From positions 1-64,000 of the forward strand of contig JBQTHL010000026.1 of NCBI GenBank assembly GCA_052389915.1: a stretch of 64,000 bases of DNA. Reading direction: 5' to 3'. Positions within the stretch are counted from its first letter, which is position 1; each line of letters begins with the position of its first letter. The notes under the pieces were generated by a model. It worked only from the letters and a program-made list of their open reading frames with translations, ran no database searches and was not told the origin of the DNA. Position numbers and translations under genes: made by a program. Of the stretch, positions 34,645 through 43,371 are shown piece by piece. Source of the DNA: Panacagrimonas sp052389915 (GTDB taxonomy: Bacteria > Pseudomonadota > Gammaproteobacteria > Nevskiales > Nevskiaceae).

Positions 34645-35493
34645 ATGGTTTTGTTTCTGACGGTGGCGCTGGGCATCATCATGCTCAGCCTGGGTCTGTC
34701 GCTTACCGTGGACGATTTCAGGCGCGTGCTGCTGTACCCGCGCGCCGTGATCGTGGCGCTGGCCTGCCAGATGCTGCTGCTGCCGGGGATCTGCCTGCTC
34801 ATCGTGCTGGGCTTTGCGCTGCCGCCGGAACTCGCGGTGGGCATGATGCTGCTGTCCGCCACGCCGGGCGGCGTCACCGCCAACCTGTTCAGCCATATTT
34901 CCAACGGCGATGTCGCGCTCAATATCTCGCTGACCGCGATCAACTCGTTGCTGGCGCTGTTCACGCTGCCGCTGATCCTGGGTCTGTCGATGAGCCATTT
35001 TCTCGGCGAGGACAAGGCGGTGCCGCCGCAATTCAGCAAGATCGTCGAGGTGTTCACCGTGGTGGTCGGTCCGGTGGTGGTGGGCATGTTCCTGCGCACG
35101 CGCTTTCCGGCTTTCGCCCAGATGATGAACAAGGCGGCCAAGCCGCTCGCCGCGATGTTCCTGCTCGCCATCGCTGGAACGGTGCTCGTGCGCGAATGGA
35201 ACACGCTGGTCACGTTCTTCCCGGTGCTCGGCGGCGCGGCGCTCGCGTTCAATCTCCTGAGCCTGTCGATTGGCTACGGCGCGGCGATGCTGGCGCGGCT
35301 GGAGAAACGCCAGGCCATTGCCATCAGCATGGAAGTCGGCATTCACAACGCCACCCTGGCCATCGCCATCGCGCTGAGTCCGGCGATGCTCAACAACCCC
35401 ACGATGGCCATCCCCGGCAGCCTCTATGCCATGGTGATGCTGGCCACGGCGGCCATCTTCGGATACCTGGTCAACCGGATCGGAAAGGCTTGA
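34645..35493 (+). CDS. bile acid:sodium symporter (BASS) family transporter
   Basis: 282 residues with about eight or nine hydrophobic segments. The family's motifs are visible: SATPGGVTANLFSHISNGDVALNISLTAINS (about 72-102) and MEVGIHNATLAIAIALSP (about 230-247), the two crossover regions holding the Na+ sites. BASS proteins import organic anions such as pantoate, pyruvate or bile acids. The substrate here is not evident. Its leader is occupied by the MITE, which may have altered its expression. Confidence 0.88.
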   Translation: MVLFLTVALGIIMLSLGLSLTVDDFRRVLLYPRAVIVALACQMLLLPGICLLIVLGFALPPELAVGMMLLSATPGGVTANLFSHISNGDVALNISLTAINSLLALFTLPLILGLSMSHFLGEDKAVPPQFSKIVEVFTVVVGPVVVGMFLRTRFPAFAQMMNKAAKPLAAMFLLAIAGTVLVREWNTLVTFFPVLGGAALAFNLLSLSIGYGAAMLARLEKRQAIAISMEVGIHNATLAIAIALSPAMLNNPTMAIPGSLYAMVMLATAAIFGYLVNRIGKA

Positions 35494-35758
35494 GTCGACC
35501 CGCCGGCTGGAACCGTCGGCAAGGCTCGCGACGCGAGCCTCGAATGCATACGCCCGGACTTCGGCCTATTGCACGCGCAGTCCGAAACGCGGCTCGCGTC
35601 GACGTCCCGGGTCGATAGAGTCTTCCGGTTTGATCTGCTAAGGTCGTTTGAGGTTCGCGGTCCATCGCCAGCAGCTTGCGATTCCAGGGTCTCCCTGGCC
35701 CGCCGTTCGAACCGTTCCGCGGCGCGCTGCGCCATCTGCTGCCTCGAGGGTTTCCGAA

Positions 35759-36796
35759 GTGCGTGAGTTCAGATTGTCGTTTCTGGTGACGGCTGTATGC
35801 CTCGTCGTGGCGGGTTGGTGGGGCCTCAATTCACCCATGGGATTGCTGCCGGCGCTGTGGCTGGTAGTGGTGCTGAGCGTGCTGGAAGTGAGCCTGTCCT
35901 TCGACAACGCGGTGGTCAACGCCGGCGTGCTCAAGGACATGGACGAGTTCTGGCGCCAGATGTTCCTGACCATCGGCATCCTCATCGCCGTCTTCGGCAT
36001 GCGACTGGTGTTTCCCATCGTCATCGTCGCGGTCACCACCGGGCTGGGCACCATACCGGTGATCGAGATGGCGCTGAAGCAGCCGGACGAGTACTCCAGA
36101 ATTCTCACCGACGCCTACCCGGTGATCGCGGCCTTCGGTGGCATCTTCCTGCTGCTGGTGTTCCTCAACTTCATCTTCGACGAGGAAAAGGATGTGCATT
36201 GGCTGGGCGGCTTCGAGGCCGGGCTGGCGCGGCTGGCGCGCTTCGACGGCATCAGCGTGCTGATTTCCCTGTCGGTGCTGTTCTCCACCCGCTGGTGGCT
36301 GCCGGCCGAGCTGCACCTGCCGGTGCTGGCGGCTGGTGTGGCGGGCATCATCCTGTACGTCGCGGTCGATGGCCTGGGCGCGCTGTTCGAGAACCAGGAG
36401 ACCGGCGACGCGGTGACCGGTACGGTCAAGCGCGCGGGCTTCGCCAGCTTCATGTACCTGGAAGTGCTGGACGCCTCGTTCTCCTTCGACGGTGTGATCG
36501 GCGCCTTCGCCATCACCCGCGACGTGGTCATCATCATGCTGGGCCTGGCCATCGGCGCCATGTTCGTGCGTTCGATGACCGTGTACCTGGTGCATCGCGG
36601 CACGCTGGACCAGTACATCTACCTGGAACATGGCGCGCATTACGCCATCGGCGTGCTGGCAGTCATCATGCTGGTGGGCACCGTCGCGCACGTACCGGAG
36701 GTCATCACCGGCCTGATCGGCGTGGCCTTCATCGTCGCCTCGGTGTGGTCGTCGCTGCGCTATCGCAAGGCCAATCCCGAGGCCGTCGCGGCCTGA
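35759..36796 (+). CDS. DUF475 / TerC-superfamily membrane protein
   Basis: 345 residues, about eight or nine transmembrane segments. The paired TerC-type motifs are present: EVSLSFDNAVVNAGVL (about 41-56) and EVLDASFSFDGVIGAFAIT (about 237-255), whose acidic residues lie within helices and probably bind metal ions. GTG at 35759 has GAGGG 8 bases upstream; the longer ATG frame from 35648 adds a non-family segment. It opens the Ter island and takes the place canonical TerC holds elsewhere, a membrane platform for the soluble Ter proteins. Confidence 0.88.
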   Translation: MREFRLSFLVTAVCLVVAGWWGLNSPMGLLPALWLVVVLSVLEVSLSFDNAVVNAGVLKDMDEFWRQMFLTIGILIAVFGMRLVFPIVIVAVTTGLGTIPVIEMALKQPDEYSRILTDAYPVIAAFGGIFLLLVFLNFIFDEEKDVHWLGGFEAGLARLARFDGISVLISLSVLFSTRWWLPAELHLPVLAAGVAGIILYVAVDGLGALFENQETGDAVTGTVKRAGFASFMYLEVLDASFSFDGVIGAFAITRDVVIIMLGLAIGAMFVRSMTVYLVHRGTLDQYIYLEHGAHYAIGVLAVIMLVGTVAHVPEVITGLIGVAFIVASVWSSLRYRKANPEAVAA

Positions 36797-36829
36797 CGAA
36801 CCCGCACCCATCGCAACAGGAAGAAGGCC

Positions 36830-37477
36830 GTGGCCCGCAAGCTCCCCGTGTACCTGATTCTGGACACCTCCGGTTCGATGATGGGCGAGCCCATCGAGGC
36901 GGTTAAGAACGGCGTCCAGCTCCTCGTCTCCACGCTGCGGCAAGACCCGTACGCGCTGGAGACGGCGTATCTCTCGGTCATCGGCTTCGGCAGCAGCGCC
37001 AGCGTGCTGATGCCGCTGACCGAACTCTCCGCGTTCCAGCCTCCCGCGCTGACGGCCAGCGGCGCCACCAACCTCGGCGAGGCCCTGCGCCTGCTCGGCA
37101 CGCGCATCGACCTCGAGGTGACCAAGACCACCGCGGACACCAAGGGCGACTGGAAGCCGCTGGTGTTCTTGATGACCGACGGCGGCCCCACCGACGACTG
37201 GAAAGCGGGCCTCGCCGAGCTGAGAACGCGCAAGACGGGAGCCGTCATCGCCTGCGCCGCCGGCCAGGGCGCGGCGGTCGCCGAAAGCGTGCTCAAGGAA
37301 ATCACGGAGATCGTGGTGCGGCTCGATACGGCAGACAGCGCGACCATCAAGGCCTTCTTCAAGTGGGTGTCGGCGTCCATCTCCACCGGAAGCCAGAAGG
37401 TCGAGCAGGGTGGGAAGGAAATGATCGGCATCGGCGACTTGCCGCCGCCGCCCAAGGAAATCAATCTGGTCGTCTGA
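36830..37477 (+). CDS. TerY-type von Willebrand A-domain protein
   Basis: A 215-residue single VWA domain. The MIDAS metal site is complete: DTSGSM (about 12-17), Thr in GATNLGEAL (about 79), and Asp in MTDGGPTDD (about 114). The end DLPPPPKEINLVV is shared with the next paralogue. VWA proteins of this type (TerY) are adaptors that join the kinase/phosphatase part of Ter systems. It starts at GTG 36830, AGGAAGAAGG just upstream, 33 bases after the DUF475 gene. Confidence 0.92.
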   Translation: MARKLPVYLILDTSGSMMGEPIEAVKNGVQLLVSTLRQDPYALETAYLSVIGFGSSASVLMPLTELSAFQPPALTASGATNLGEALRLLGTRIDLEVTKTTADTKGDWKPLVFLMTDGGPTDDWKAGLAELRTRKTGAVIACAAGQGAAVAESVLKEITEIVVRLDTADSATIKAFFKWVSASISTGSQKVEQGGKEMIGIGDLPPPPKEINLVV

Positions 37478-37517
37478 GCCGGCGTCCGAGCGCCCTCGTC
37501 AAAGCGGAGGTTTCCCC

Positions 37518-38153
37518 ATGCGCCGCCTGCCGGTCTATCTGCTGCTGGATACCTCGGGCTCCATGCGTGGAGAGCCGATTGCCGCGGTCAACGTCGGCCT
37601 GCAAGCCCTGGTGGCCTCGCTGCGCCAGGACCCTTCGGCGCTGGAAAGCGTCCATGTCTGCATCCTCACCTTCGATGCCGACGTGAAAGTCGTTGTGCCG
37701 CTGACGCCGCTGGATCAGTTGCAGTTGCCGCAGATCGCCACGCCGGAATCCGGCCCCACGTTTCTGGGCAAGGCGCTGGAAACCTTGTGCCTGCAACTCG
37801 ACCGCGAGTTGCACCGCACCAGCGCCGACGAGAAGGGCGACTGGGCGCCCCTGCTGTTCGTGATGACCGACGGCAGTCCCACCGATCTGCAGGTGTTCGA
37901 GGAGCAGATTCCCGAAATCCGGCGCCGGCCCTTCGGCAACATCATCGGCTGCGCCGCGGGGCCGAAGGCGAAACAGGAATACCTGCTGCAACTCACCGAC
38001 AAGGTGTTCAGCCTCGACACCATGGACAGCGCGTCCTTCACCAGCTTCTTCAAGTGGGTGTCGGCGGCGGTGAGCAGCGGCAGTCGCAGCCAGGGGACGG
38101 CGGGGGCTTCGCAATTGCCGCCGCCGCCGACCGAGATTCAGTTGGTGATTTGA
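37518..38153 (+). CDS. TerY-type von Willebrand A-domain protein (second)
   Basis: A 211-residue paralogue of the preceding protein, same MIDAS (DTSGSM, PTFLGKAL, MTDGSPTD) and same C-terminus (LPPPPTEIQLVI). Divergence over the rest argues for an old duplication with separate partners. GGAGG precedes ATG at 37518. A REP doublet follows the stop by 6 bases. Confidence 0.92.
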   Translation: MRRLPVYLLLDTSGSMRGEPIAAVNVGLQALVASLRQDPSALESVHVCILTFDADVKVVVPLTPLDQLQLPQIATPESGPTFLGKALETLCLQLDRELHRTSADEKGDWAPLLFVMTDGSPTDLQVFEEQIPEIRRRPFGNIIGCAAGPKAKQEYLLQLTDKVFSLDTMDSASFTSFFKWVSAAVSSGSRSQGTAGASQLPPPPTEIQLVI

Positions 38154-38159
38154 CCGACC

Positions 38160-38232
38160 GGAGGATGCGCTTCGCTTATCCTCCTTACAAAAGCGTGTAA
38201 TCCGTAGGGTGGATAAGCGCAAGCGCATCCAC
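38160..38232. repeat. REP doublet, family B, copy 1
   Basis: GGAGGATGCGCTTCGCTTAT and an inverted GGATAAGCGCAAGCGCATCC face each other across about 20 bases. It separates the second and third VWA genes. Five more copies follow within 9 kb. Confidence 0.88.
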
Positions 38233-38282
38233 AGAGCCGACCACCGCAGGGCCGCACCTAAATCGTTGCGCCGGAGAGTCTC

Positions 38283-39350
38283 ATGCGCCGTCTCCCCATC
38301 TACTTCCTGCTCGACGTTTCCGAATCCATGGCCGGCGAGCATCTGTACTGGCTCGAAGACGGCATGACCGCGGTGATCAAGACCCTGCGCACCGATCCGC
38401 ACGCCCTGGAAACGGTGTTTCTCTCCGTGATCGTCTTTGCCGGTCAGGTCCGCCAGCTGGTGCCGCTCACTGAGGTCGCCAGCTTCACCGCGCCCAGCCT
38501 GCCGGTGGGCGGCGGCACGTCGCTGGGCAAGGCGCTGACTTTCCTGATGGACGAAATGGACCGCTCGGTGGTGCGCAGCGCGCCGGATCGCAAAGGGGAC
38601 TGGAAGCCGATCGTGTTCCTCATCACCGACGGCAAACCCACCGACGACGTATCCGGGGCGGTGCAACGCTGGCGCGAGAAGTTCGCCCGCAACGTCACCC
38701 TGGTGGCGATCTCCATGGGACGTGCAGCCGACCTGAGCGTGCTCAACCAGCTCACCGACGCCGACAAGGTGCTGACCCTGGACCAGGACACCGAGGCTGC
38801 GTTCTCGCGCTTCATCCAGTGGGTCACCCAATCGGTGCAGGCGCGCAGCCGCAGCGTCGGCGACGTGACCAAGGAGGACAAGCTGCCCGAGCTGGACAAC
38901 TCCATTCTGAAGAAACTGAATCTCGACAAGCCGCTGGACCGGGTGGACGAAAGCAATGCGTTTTTCGTCTCCAAGTGCCAGCGCACGCAACTGCCCTACC
39001 TGTCCAGGTACGCGCCGGAAATGCCGGAAGTCCGGGCAGGCGGCGTGCGCCTGGACAAGATCGCCACCGGGCGTTTCGTACTGGTGGGCTGCTACCCGGT
39101 GAAGAACAGCTATTTCGACATGAGCGCCGACCAGCCCAATGTCGCCACCATCGATTCCAATAATCTGCTCGGCGCGCCTAGCTGCCCGCATTGCGGCAAC
39201 CCTTTCGGCTTCGCCATGTGCGGTTGCGGCAACACATTCTGCGTCAGCGGCCCCGGCCAACAGACCTGCCCCTGGTGCAAGCGCAGCTCGGAGTTCTCGC
39301 GCGGGCAGGAAGGCGATCCCGGGGTCGATCTGACCCGCGCGCGGGGCTGA
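38283..39350 (+). CDS. VWA protein with C-terminal zinc-binding domain
   Basis: 355 residues. The VWA domain (about 1-200) keeps the D-x-S-x-S metal motif as DVSESM, with GGTSLGKAL and ITDGKPTDD. After a linker and a middle domain (about 220-300) comes a Cys cluster: CPHCGN, CGCGNTFC and CPWC (about 302-340), one or two zinc ribbons. It overlaps functionally with TerY but differs by the added domain, matching the zinc ribbon on the kinase downstream. The phosphatase gene starts 5 bases after its stop. Confidence 0.9.
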   Translation: MRRLPIYFLLDVSESMAGEHLYWLEDGMTAVIKTLRTDPHALETVFLSVIVFAGQVRQLVPLTEVASFTAPSLPVGGGTSLGKALTFLMDEMDRSVVRSAPDRKGDWKPIVFLITDGKPTDDVSGAVQRWREKFARNVTLVAISMGRAADLSVLNQLTDADKVLTLDQDTEAAFSRFIQWVTQSVQARSRSVGDVTKEDKLPELDNSILKKLNLDKPLDRVDESNAFFVSKCQRTQLPYLSRYAPEMPEVRAGGVRLDKIATGRFVLVGCYPVKNSYFDMSADQPNVATIDSNNLLGAPSCPHCGNPFGFAMCGCGNTFCVSGPGQQTCPWCKRSSEFSRGQEGDPGVDLTRARG

Positions 39351-39355
39351 TCGAC

Positions 39356-41107
39356 ATGCCCGGCCTGCCGCACGCTGCCGCCTCCCGTTCGCCGCTGCTG
39401 GCGGAACGTCTGAACGCCTACGCGGCCGCGGTGTTGGAGAACGGCGGCCACGGGTTACGCAGCGAGGAATTGCAGCGACTCCTTCGGCGGCCCGAAATGA
39501 CCACCGCGGTCGGCTCGCTGGAAGCCCTGATGCTGCGCCTGGCTCAGGCCAGCGGCGAGATCGAGCCGGTGGTGCAACTGGGGCAGCCGGCGGATTTCGA
39601 CGCGGTCATTGCATCCGAAATGGCGCCCGTCGATATACCGCCGGTTTCCGATGCGGTCCCATCGGAAATTTCCGTTCCGATCAAACAAGAATCCCCCGAC
39701 CTCGTTGCGCACCCCGGTGGATGCGCTCCGCTCATCCACGCTACGACGGCTGCGGAACGCGGTAAGGTGGATAAGCGCAGCGCATCCAGCACGCCGGTCG
39801 AGTCGGCCGAACCCGCCGCACCGCCACTCCCGGTCATCGCACCCCCCGTCGCCGAGGTCGTCGCCACTATGCCCCGGCAGAAAATGAACCTGCGACTCCC
39901 GAACGCGAAATCCGGCCAGCCCTACCAGCACCGGATCGACACCGTGAATGTCGCGGCCCTGAAGGGCGCGGCGATCGCCGAGGTATACGGGCTGGAGGAC
40001 ACCGGGCTGCAATTCGACGCTGCGACCTCCCGCCTGCGCGGCACGCCCCCGCCAGGGCTCAAGGAAACCCAGACCCTGCATTTCCCGGTGCGCCTGGACT
40101 CCGGCGAGCAGGAACTGCCGTATGCGGCAGTGCTCGAACTCATCGTGACCCCCGACCCGCGCGCGTTGTGGAACAAGCTCGAACCGGACCAGGAACTGCC
40201 GTTTCGCAAGCCGCACCAACGCTGCCAGGAACTGCCGGTCGCCGGTCTGCGCGTGGTCGCCGCCAGCGTGCGCGGCCGCTCGCACGCGCACAGCGGCAGT
40301 TTCCGCGAGGACGATTATTTCCTCGGCCAGGACCGCAGCGGCGGCTGGACGATCGTTGCCGTCTCCGACGGCGCGGGCTCGGCCAAACTCTCCCGACGCG
40401 GCTCGCAGCTCGCCTGCGAGGAAAGCAGCCGGAGCCTGCACGAGTCCATTGCCCAGCTCGACGCCGAGCTGGAAAAACTGCTGCCAGAAGCCGCCGCCGA
40501 AAAGGCCGAAGAGCCGGCAACCTGGAAACGCCTGCGCGGCGCTTTCTGCGTGCCGCTGGGCACGGCCGCCTTCGCCGCCAGCACCGCGATCAAGGCGCAA
40601 GCGCAGGCGCTGGGATGTGATGAGAAAGACTTTTCCGCAACCCTGCTGCTGGCCGCGGTGCGACCGCACGGCCCCGGCTTCTTCGTCGCGACTTTCTGGA
40701 TCGGCGACGGCGCGGTTGCCGTGTTCGACCCGGAGCGTCCGAGCGCGGAGCTGCTCGGTGATGCCGACGGCGGCGAATACTCCGGACAAACCCGTTTCCT
40801 GTTGTCGGCGGAGTTCGGTTCGAAAGACGAATTCTGGAATCGGATCGGCCGCCGTGTGCGCTGCGCCTGGGCACCGAAGGGATCGATCCTCGCCTTGATG
40901 AGCGATGGCGTGTCCGACCCCAAATTCGGCACCGACAATGCGCTCAAGAGCGCCGAGCGCTGGCAGGCCTGGTGGCGCGAACTGACGGGCGAAGTGAACG
41001 TGGCCGGCGACAACGCCGCCCTGCCGGAAGATCTGACGCGGTATCTCGATTTCTGGTCGCAGGGCGAACACGACGACCGCACGCTGGCGCTGGTGTATCT
41101 GCCATGA
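39356..41107 (+). CDS. PP2C-type protein phosphatase of the TerY-P module
   Basis: 583 residues. The C-terminal half (about 300-583) is a PP2C phosphatase: FREDDYF and AVSDGAGSAKLSRRGS provide first metal ligands, with LMSDGVSDP and EHDDRTLALV completing the site. A beta-rich domain (about 185-275) precedes it. The N-terminal about 180 residues are low-complexity. Residues about 121-146 are encoded by a REP doublet inserted in frame. ATG at 39356 is 5 bases after the VWA gene. It should remove phosphates placed by the neighbouring kinase. Confidence 0.88.
   Translation: MPGLPHAAASRSPLLAERLNAYAAAVLENGGHGLRSEELQRLLRRPEMTTAVGSLEALMLRLAQASGEIEPVVQLGQPADFDAVIASEMAPVDIPPVSDAVPSEISVPIKQESPDLVAHPGGCAPLIHATTAAERGKVDKRSASSTPVESAEPAAPPLPVIAPPVAEVVATMPRQKMNLRLPNAKSGQPYQHRIDTVNVAALKGAAIAEVYGLEDTGLQFDAATSRLRGTPPPGLKETQTLHFPVRLDSGEQELPYAAVLELIVTPDPRALWNKLEPDQELPFRKPHQRCQELPVAGLRVVAASVRGRSHAHSGSFREDDYFLGQDRSGGWTIVAVSDGAGSAKLSRRGSQLACEESSRSLHESIAQLDAELEKLLPEAAAEKAEEPATWKRLRGAFCVPLGTAAFAASTAIKAQAQALGCDEKDFSATLLLAAVRPHGPGFFVATFWIGDGAVAVFDPERPSAELLGDADGGEYSGQTRFLLSAEFGSKDEFWNRIGRRVRCAWAPKGSILALMSDGVSDPKFGTDNALKSAERWQAWWRELTGEVNVAGDNAALPEDLTRYLDFWSQGEHDDRTLALVYLP
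39717..39790. repeat. REP doublet, family B, copy 2 (inside the phosphatase gene)
   Basis: GGTGGATGCGCTCCGCTCAT and GTGGATAAGCGCAGCGCATC lie inverted within the coding frame. The element adds about 25 codons (GGCAPLIHATTAAERGKVDK...) without a stop, in the linker ahead of the catalytic domain. Confidence 0.88.
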
Positions 41108-41126
41108 ATACGCCTTGCCAGATCCC

Positions 41127-42644
41127 ATGAGCACCCGCAACCCAGCGCAAGTCGTCCGCCTCACCGCCCACGACGGCACGCCGGTCGAGTTCATCGACGA
41201 AGTCAGGGGCTCGGGCGGCCTCAAGGACTGCTACTTCAGCCCCGACCGCAGCTACGTCGTGCTGTTCTTTCGCGACCGGCTCGACGCCAACGGCCGCGAC
41301 CGCCTGGAAAATATCGTCACCCGGTTCCGCGACGGCATCTTCCGCCAAGCCGGCGGTGACTACTGGAAGAACGTCTACTGCTGGCCCGAGCGCACGCTCG
41401 AATGGAAAGGCCTGTTCGGTATCACCGCGCCGGTCTACGCCAGGCATTTCTTCTTCGAGCATGGCTCCAAGAATGGCGACATGCTCGGTATCCGCGGCCG
41501 CGAGAAAGAGGGCAAGTGGTTTGCCTCCGCCAACAACCGCAACAAGTTTCTCGACCCCAGGGAGTTGGGCAACTGGGCCAATTACCTGCGCGTGAGCCTG
41601 CTCATCGCGCGCGCGGTGCGGCGCATGCACATGGCCGGACTTGCGCACTCCGACCTCAGCTACAAGAACGTGCTGGTGGATCCCAAAGGCGGCAACGCCT
41701 GCATCATCGACATCGATGGCCTGGTGGTACCGGGGAAATTTCCGCCCGACGTGGTCGGCACGCCGGACTTCATCGCGCCCGAAGTGGTGGCCACCGCCAG
41801 GCTCGACAAGCGCGACCCGAATCGCAAGCTGCCGAGCATCGTCACCGACTGTCACGCGCTCGCGGTGCTGATCTACATGTATCTGCTCTACCGGCACCCG
41901 CTGCGCGGCGGCAAGGTCCACGATCAGGACCCGACACGCGATGAGGAACTCGGCATGGGCGAGCGAGCGCTGTTTGTCGAAGACCCGAAAGACGTTTCGA
42001 ACCGCATCAAGCTTTCACAGGTGCGGCCCAGCGAACTGCCCTGGGCGGACACCGCCGGCCGGCCCTACACGCTAACGGGTCCTTACCTGGCGCCGCTGTT
42101 CCTGCGCGCGTTCGGCGAGGGACTGAAGAATCCCGCCGCACGCCCCGGCGCCAGCGACTGGGAAAATGCCCTGGTTCGCACCGTGGACCTGCTGCAGCCC
42201 TGCATCAATCCGTCCTGCGAGCAGGGCTGGTATGCCTTCGACAACAGCAGCAAGCCCAAATGCCCGTTCTGCGGCACGCCGTTCAAAGGCGTGCTTCCGG
42301 TATTGAACCTGTACTACGCCACGCACAAGCCCGGGCAGTTCCGGCCCGAAAATCACCGGCTCATGGTTTACACCAACCAGTCGCTGTTTCGGTGGCATGT
42401 CAACCGCACGCTTGCTCCGAACGAGAAGCTGACACCGGAGCAGCGGCAGCGCGTCGGCTACTTCGTGTTTCACCAGGACCGCTGGTACTTGGTCAACGAG
42501 CGGCTGCCGGAATTGTTCGACGCGGGCGCCAGCCAGGCGGTGGCGGTGGGCGACAAGGTGGAGCTGAAGGAGGACATGAAGCTGCTGCTGTCGCGCGGAG
42601 AAGGCGGGCGCCTGATTCATGTGCAGATGGTGGATTGCAGATAA
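41127..42644 (+). CDS. protein kinase-like protein with zinc ribbon (TerY-P module)
   Basis: 505 residues. A protein-kinase fold spans about 20-345: the catalytic loop is HSDLSYKNVL (about 176-185) and the metal Asp lies in IDIDGL (about 196-201), followed by a VVGTPDFIAPEVV activation segment. A standard Gly-rich loop and VAIK Lys are not obvious (GSGGLKDCYFSPDRSYVVLFF). CINPSC and CPFCG (about 357-385) form a zinc ribbon, and a beta domain ends the protein. Kinase, PP2C and VWA together are the known TerY-P triad. Confidence 0.88.
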   Translation: MSTRNPAQVVRLTAHDGTPVEFIDEVRGSGGLKDCYFSPDRSYVVLFFRDRLDANGRDRLENIVTRFRDGIFRQAGGDYWKNVYCWPERTLEWKGLFGITAPVYARHFFFEHGSKNGDMLGIRGREKEGKWFASANNRNKFLDPRELGNWANYLRVSLLIARAVRRMHMAGLAHSDLSYKNVLVDPKGGNACIIDIDGLVVPGKFPPDVVGTPDFIAPEVVATARLDKRDPNRKLPSIVTDCHALAVLIYMYLLYRHPLRGGKVHDQDPTRDEELGMGERALFVEDPKDVSNRIKLSQVRPSELPWADTAGRPYTLTGPYLAPLFLRAFGEGLKNPAARPGASDWENALVRTVDLLQPCINPSCEQGWYAFDNSSKPKCPFCGTPFKGVLPVLNLYYATHKPGQFRPENHRLMVYTNQSLFRWHVNRTLAPNEKLTPEQRQRVGYFVFHQDRWYLVNERLPELFDAGASQAVAVGDKVELKEDMKLLLSRGEGGRLIHVQMVDCR

Positions 42645-42648
42645 AGCG

Positions 42649-42718
42649 GTGAATGCGCTTCGCTTATCCACCCTACAAAAAGTCCGGCGTAGGGTGGATA
42701 AGCGAAGCGCATCCACCA
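42649..42718. repeat. REP doublet, family B, copy 3 (5' of the RAYT gene)
   Basis: GGTGAATGCGCTTCGCTTAT and an inverted AAGCGAAGCGCATCCACC are almost perfect 29-base arms with a 12-base loop. It ends 20 bases before the RAYT start codon. Confidence 0.9.
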
Positions 42719-42737
42719 TTGCCCTCGCAGAACGAAC

Positions 42738-43256
42738 ATGAGCAGCTATCGCAGAGTCTACGTCCCCGGCGGCGTGTATTTTTTCACCGTCGTGACGCAT
42801 GAACGCCTACCGATCTTCGAGAATCCGACTCACATCTATGCGCTGCGCGCGGCATTCCACAAGGTCAAAGTAGCCCGCCCTTTCGAGATCGACGCCATCG
42901 TGGTCCTGCCCGATCATCTCCATACCGTTTGGCGTCTGCCCGATGGAGACGAGGATTTCTCCGGCCGCTGGCGCGAGATCAAGAAGGCAGCGTCGCGCGC
43001 CATCGACACACGGATCAACGCGCGCGGTGAGCGGCCGGTCTGGCAGCGGCGTTTCTGGGAACATGCGATTCGCGACGAACGGGATTGGGAAAAGCATGTC
43101 GATTACATTCACTTCAATCCGGTGCGGCATGGTCTGGCAGTGCGGCCGGGAGACTGGGCATGGTCATCGTTCGGGTCGGCAGTTCGGGCGGGGTGGTATG
43201 AGCCGAGCTGGGGTGAGACCGAGCCGCCGGACATCGAAGGGATGCTGTTGGATTGA
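42738..43256 (+). mobile_element. REP-associated tyrosine transposase (RAYT) gene
   Basis: A 172-residue Y1 transposase. The HUH motif is PDHLHTVWRLP (about 55-65), and the catalytic Tyr is in HVDYIHFNPVRHG (about 118-130). The N-terminal YRRVYVPGGVYFFTVVTHER is the family signature. RAYTs cut and join single-stranded REP hairpins, and REP doublets flank the gene closely on both sides (copies 3 and 4). It is intact and co-oriented with the ter genes, but has no evident role in them. Confidence 0.93.
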
Positions 43257-43265
43257 GCGGCCGTT

Positions 43266-43342
43266 GGTGGATGCGCTTTCGCTTATCCACCCTACGGTCA
43301 GGATGGTAGATGCGTAGGGTGGATAAGCGCAGCGCATCCACC
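43266..43342. repeat. REP doublet, family B, copy 4 (3' of the RAYT gene)
   Basis: GGTGGATGCGCTTTCGCTTA and an inverted GGATAAGCGCAGCGCATCC lie 9 bases after the RAYT stop. The pair 3/4 brackets the transposase like a mobile unit. Confidence 0.9.
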
Positions 43343-43371
43343 AAGTCACTTTCAGAACGAGGAGATTTTCG

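Noticed and set aside
35494..35758. Extra gene or N-terminal extension before the DUF475 gene
   Set aside because: The open frame from 35648 lacks a ribosome site and family similarity; GTG 35759 is well placed.
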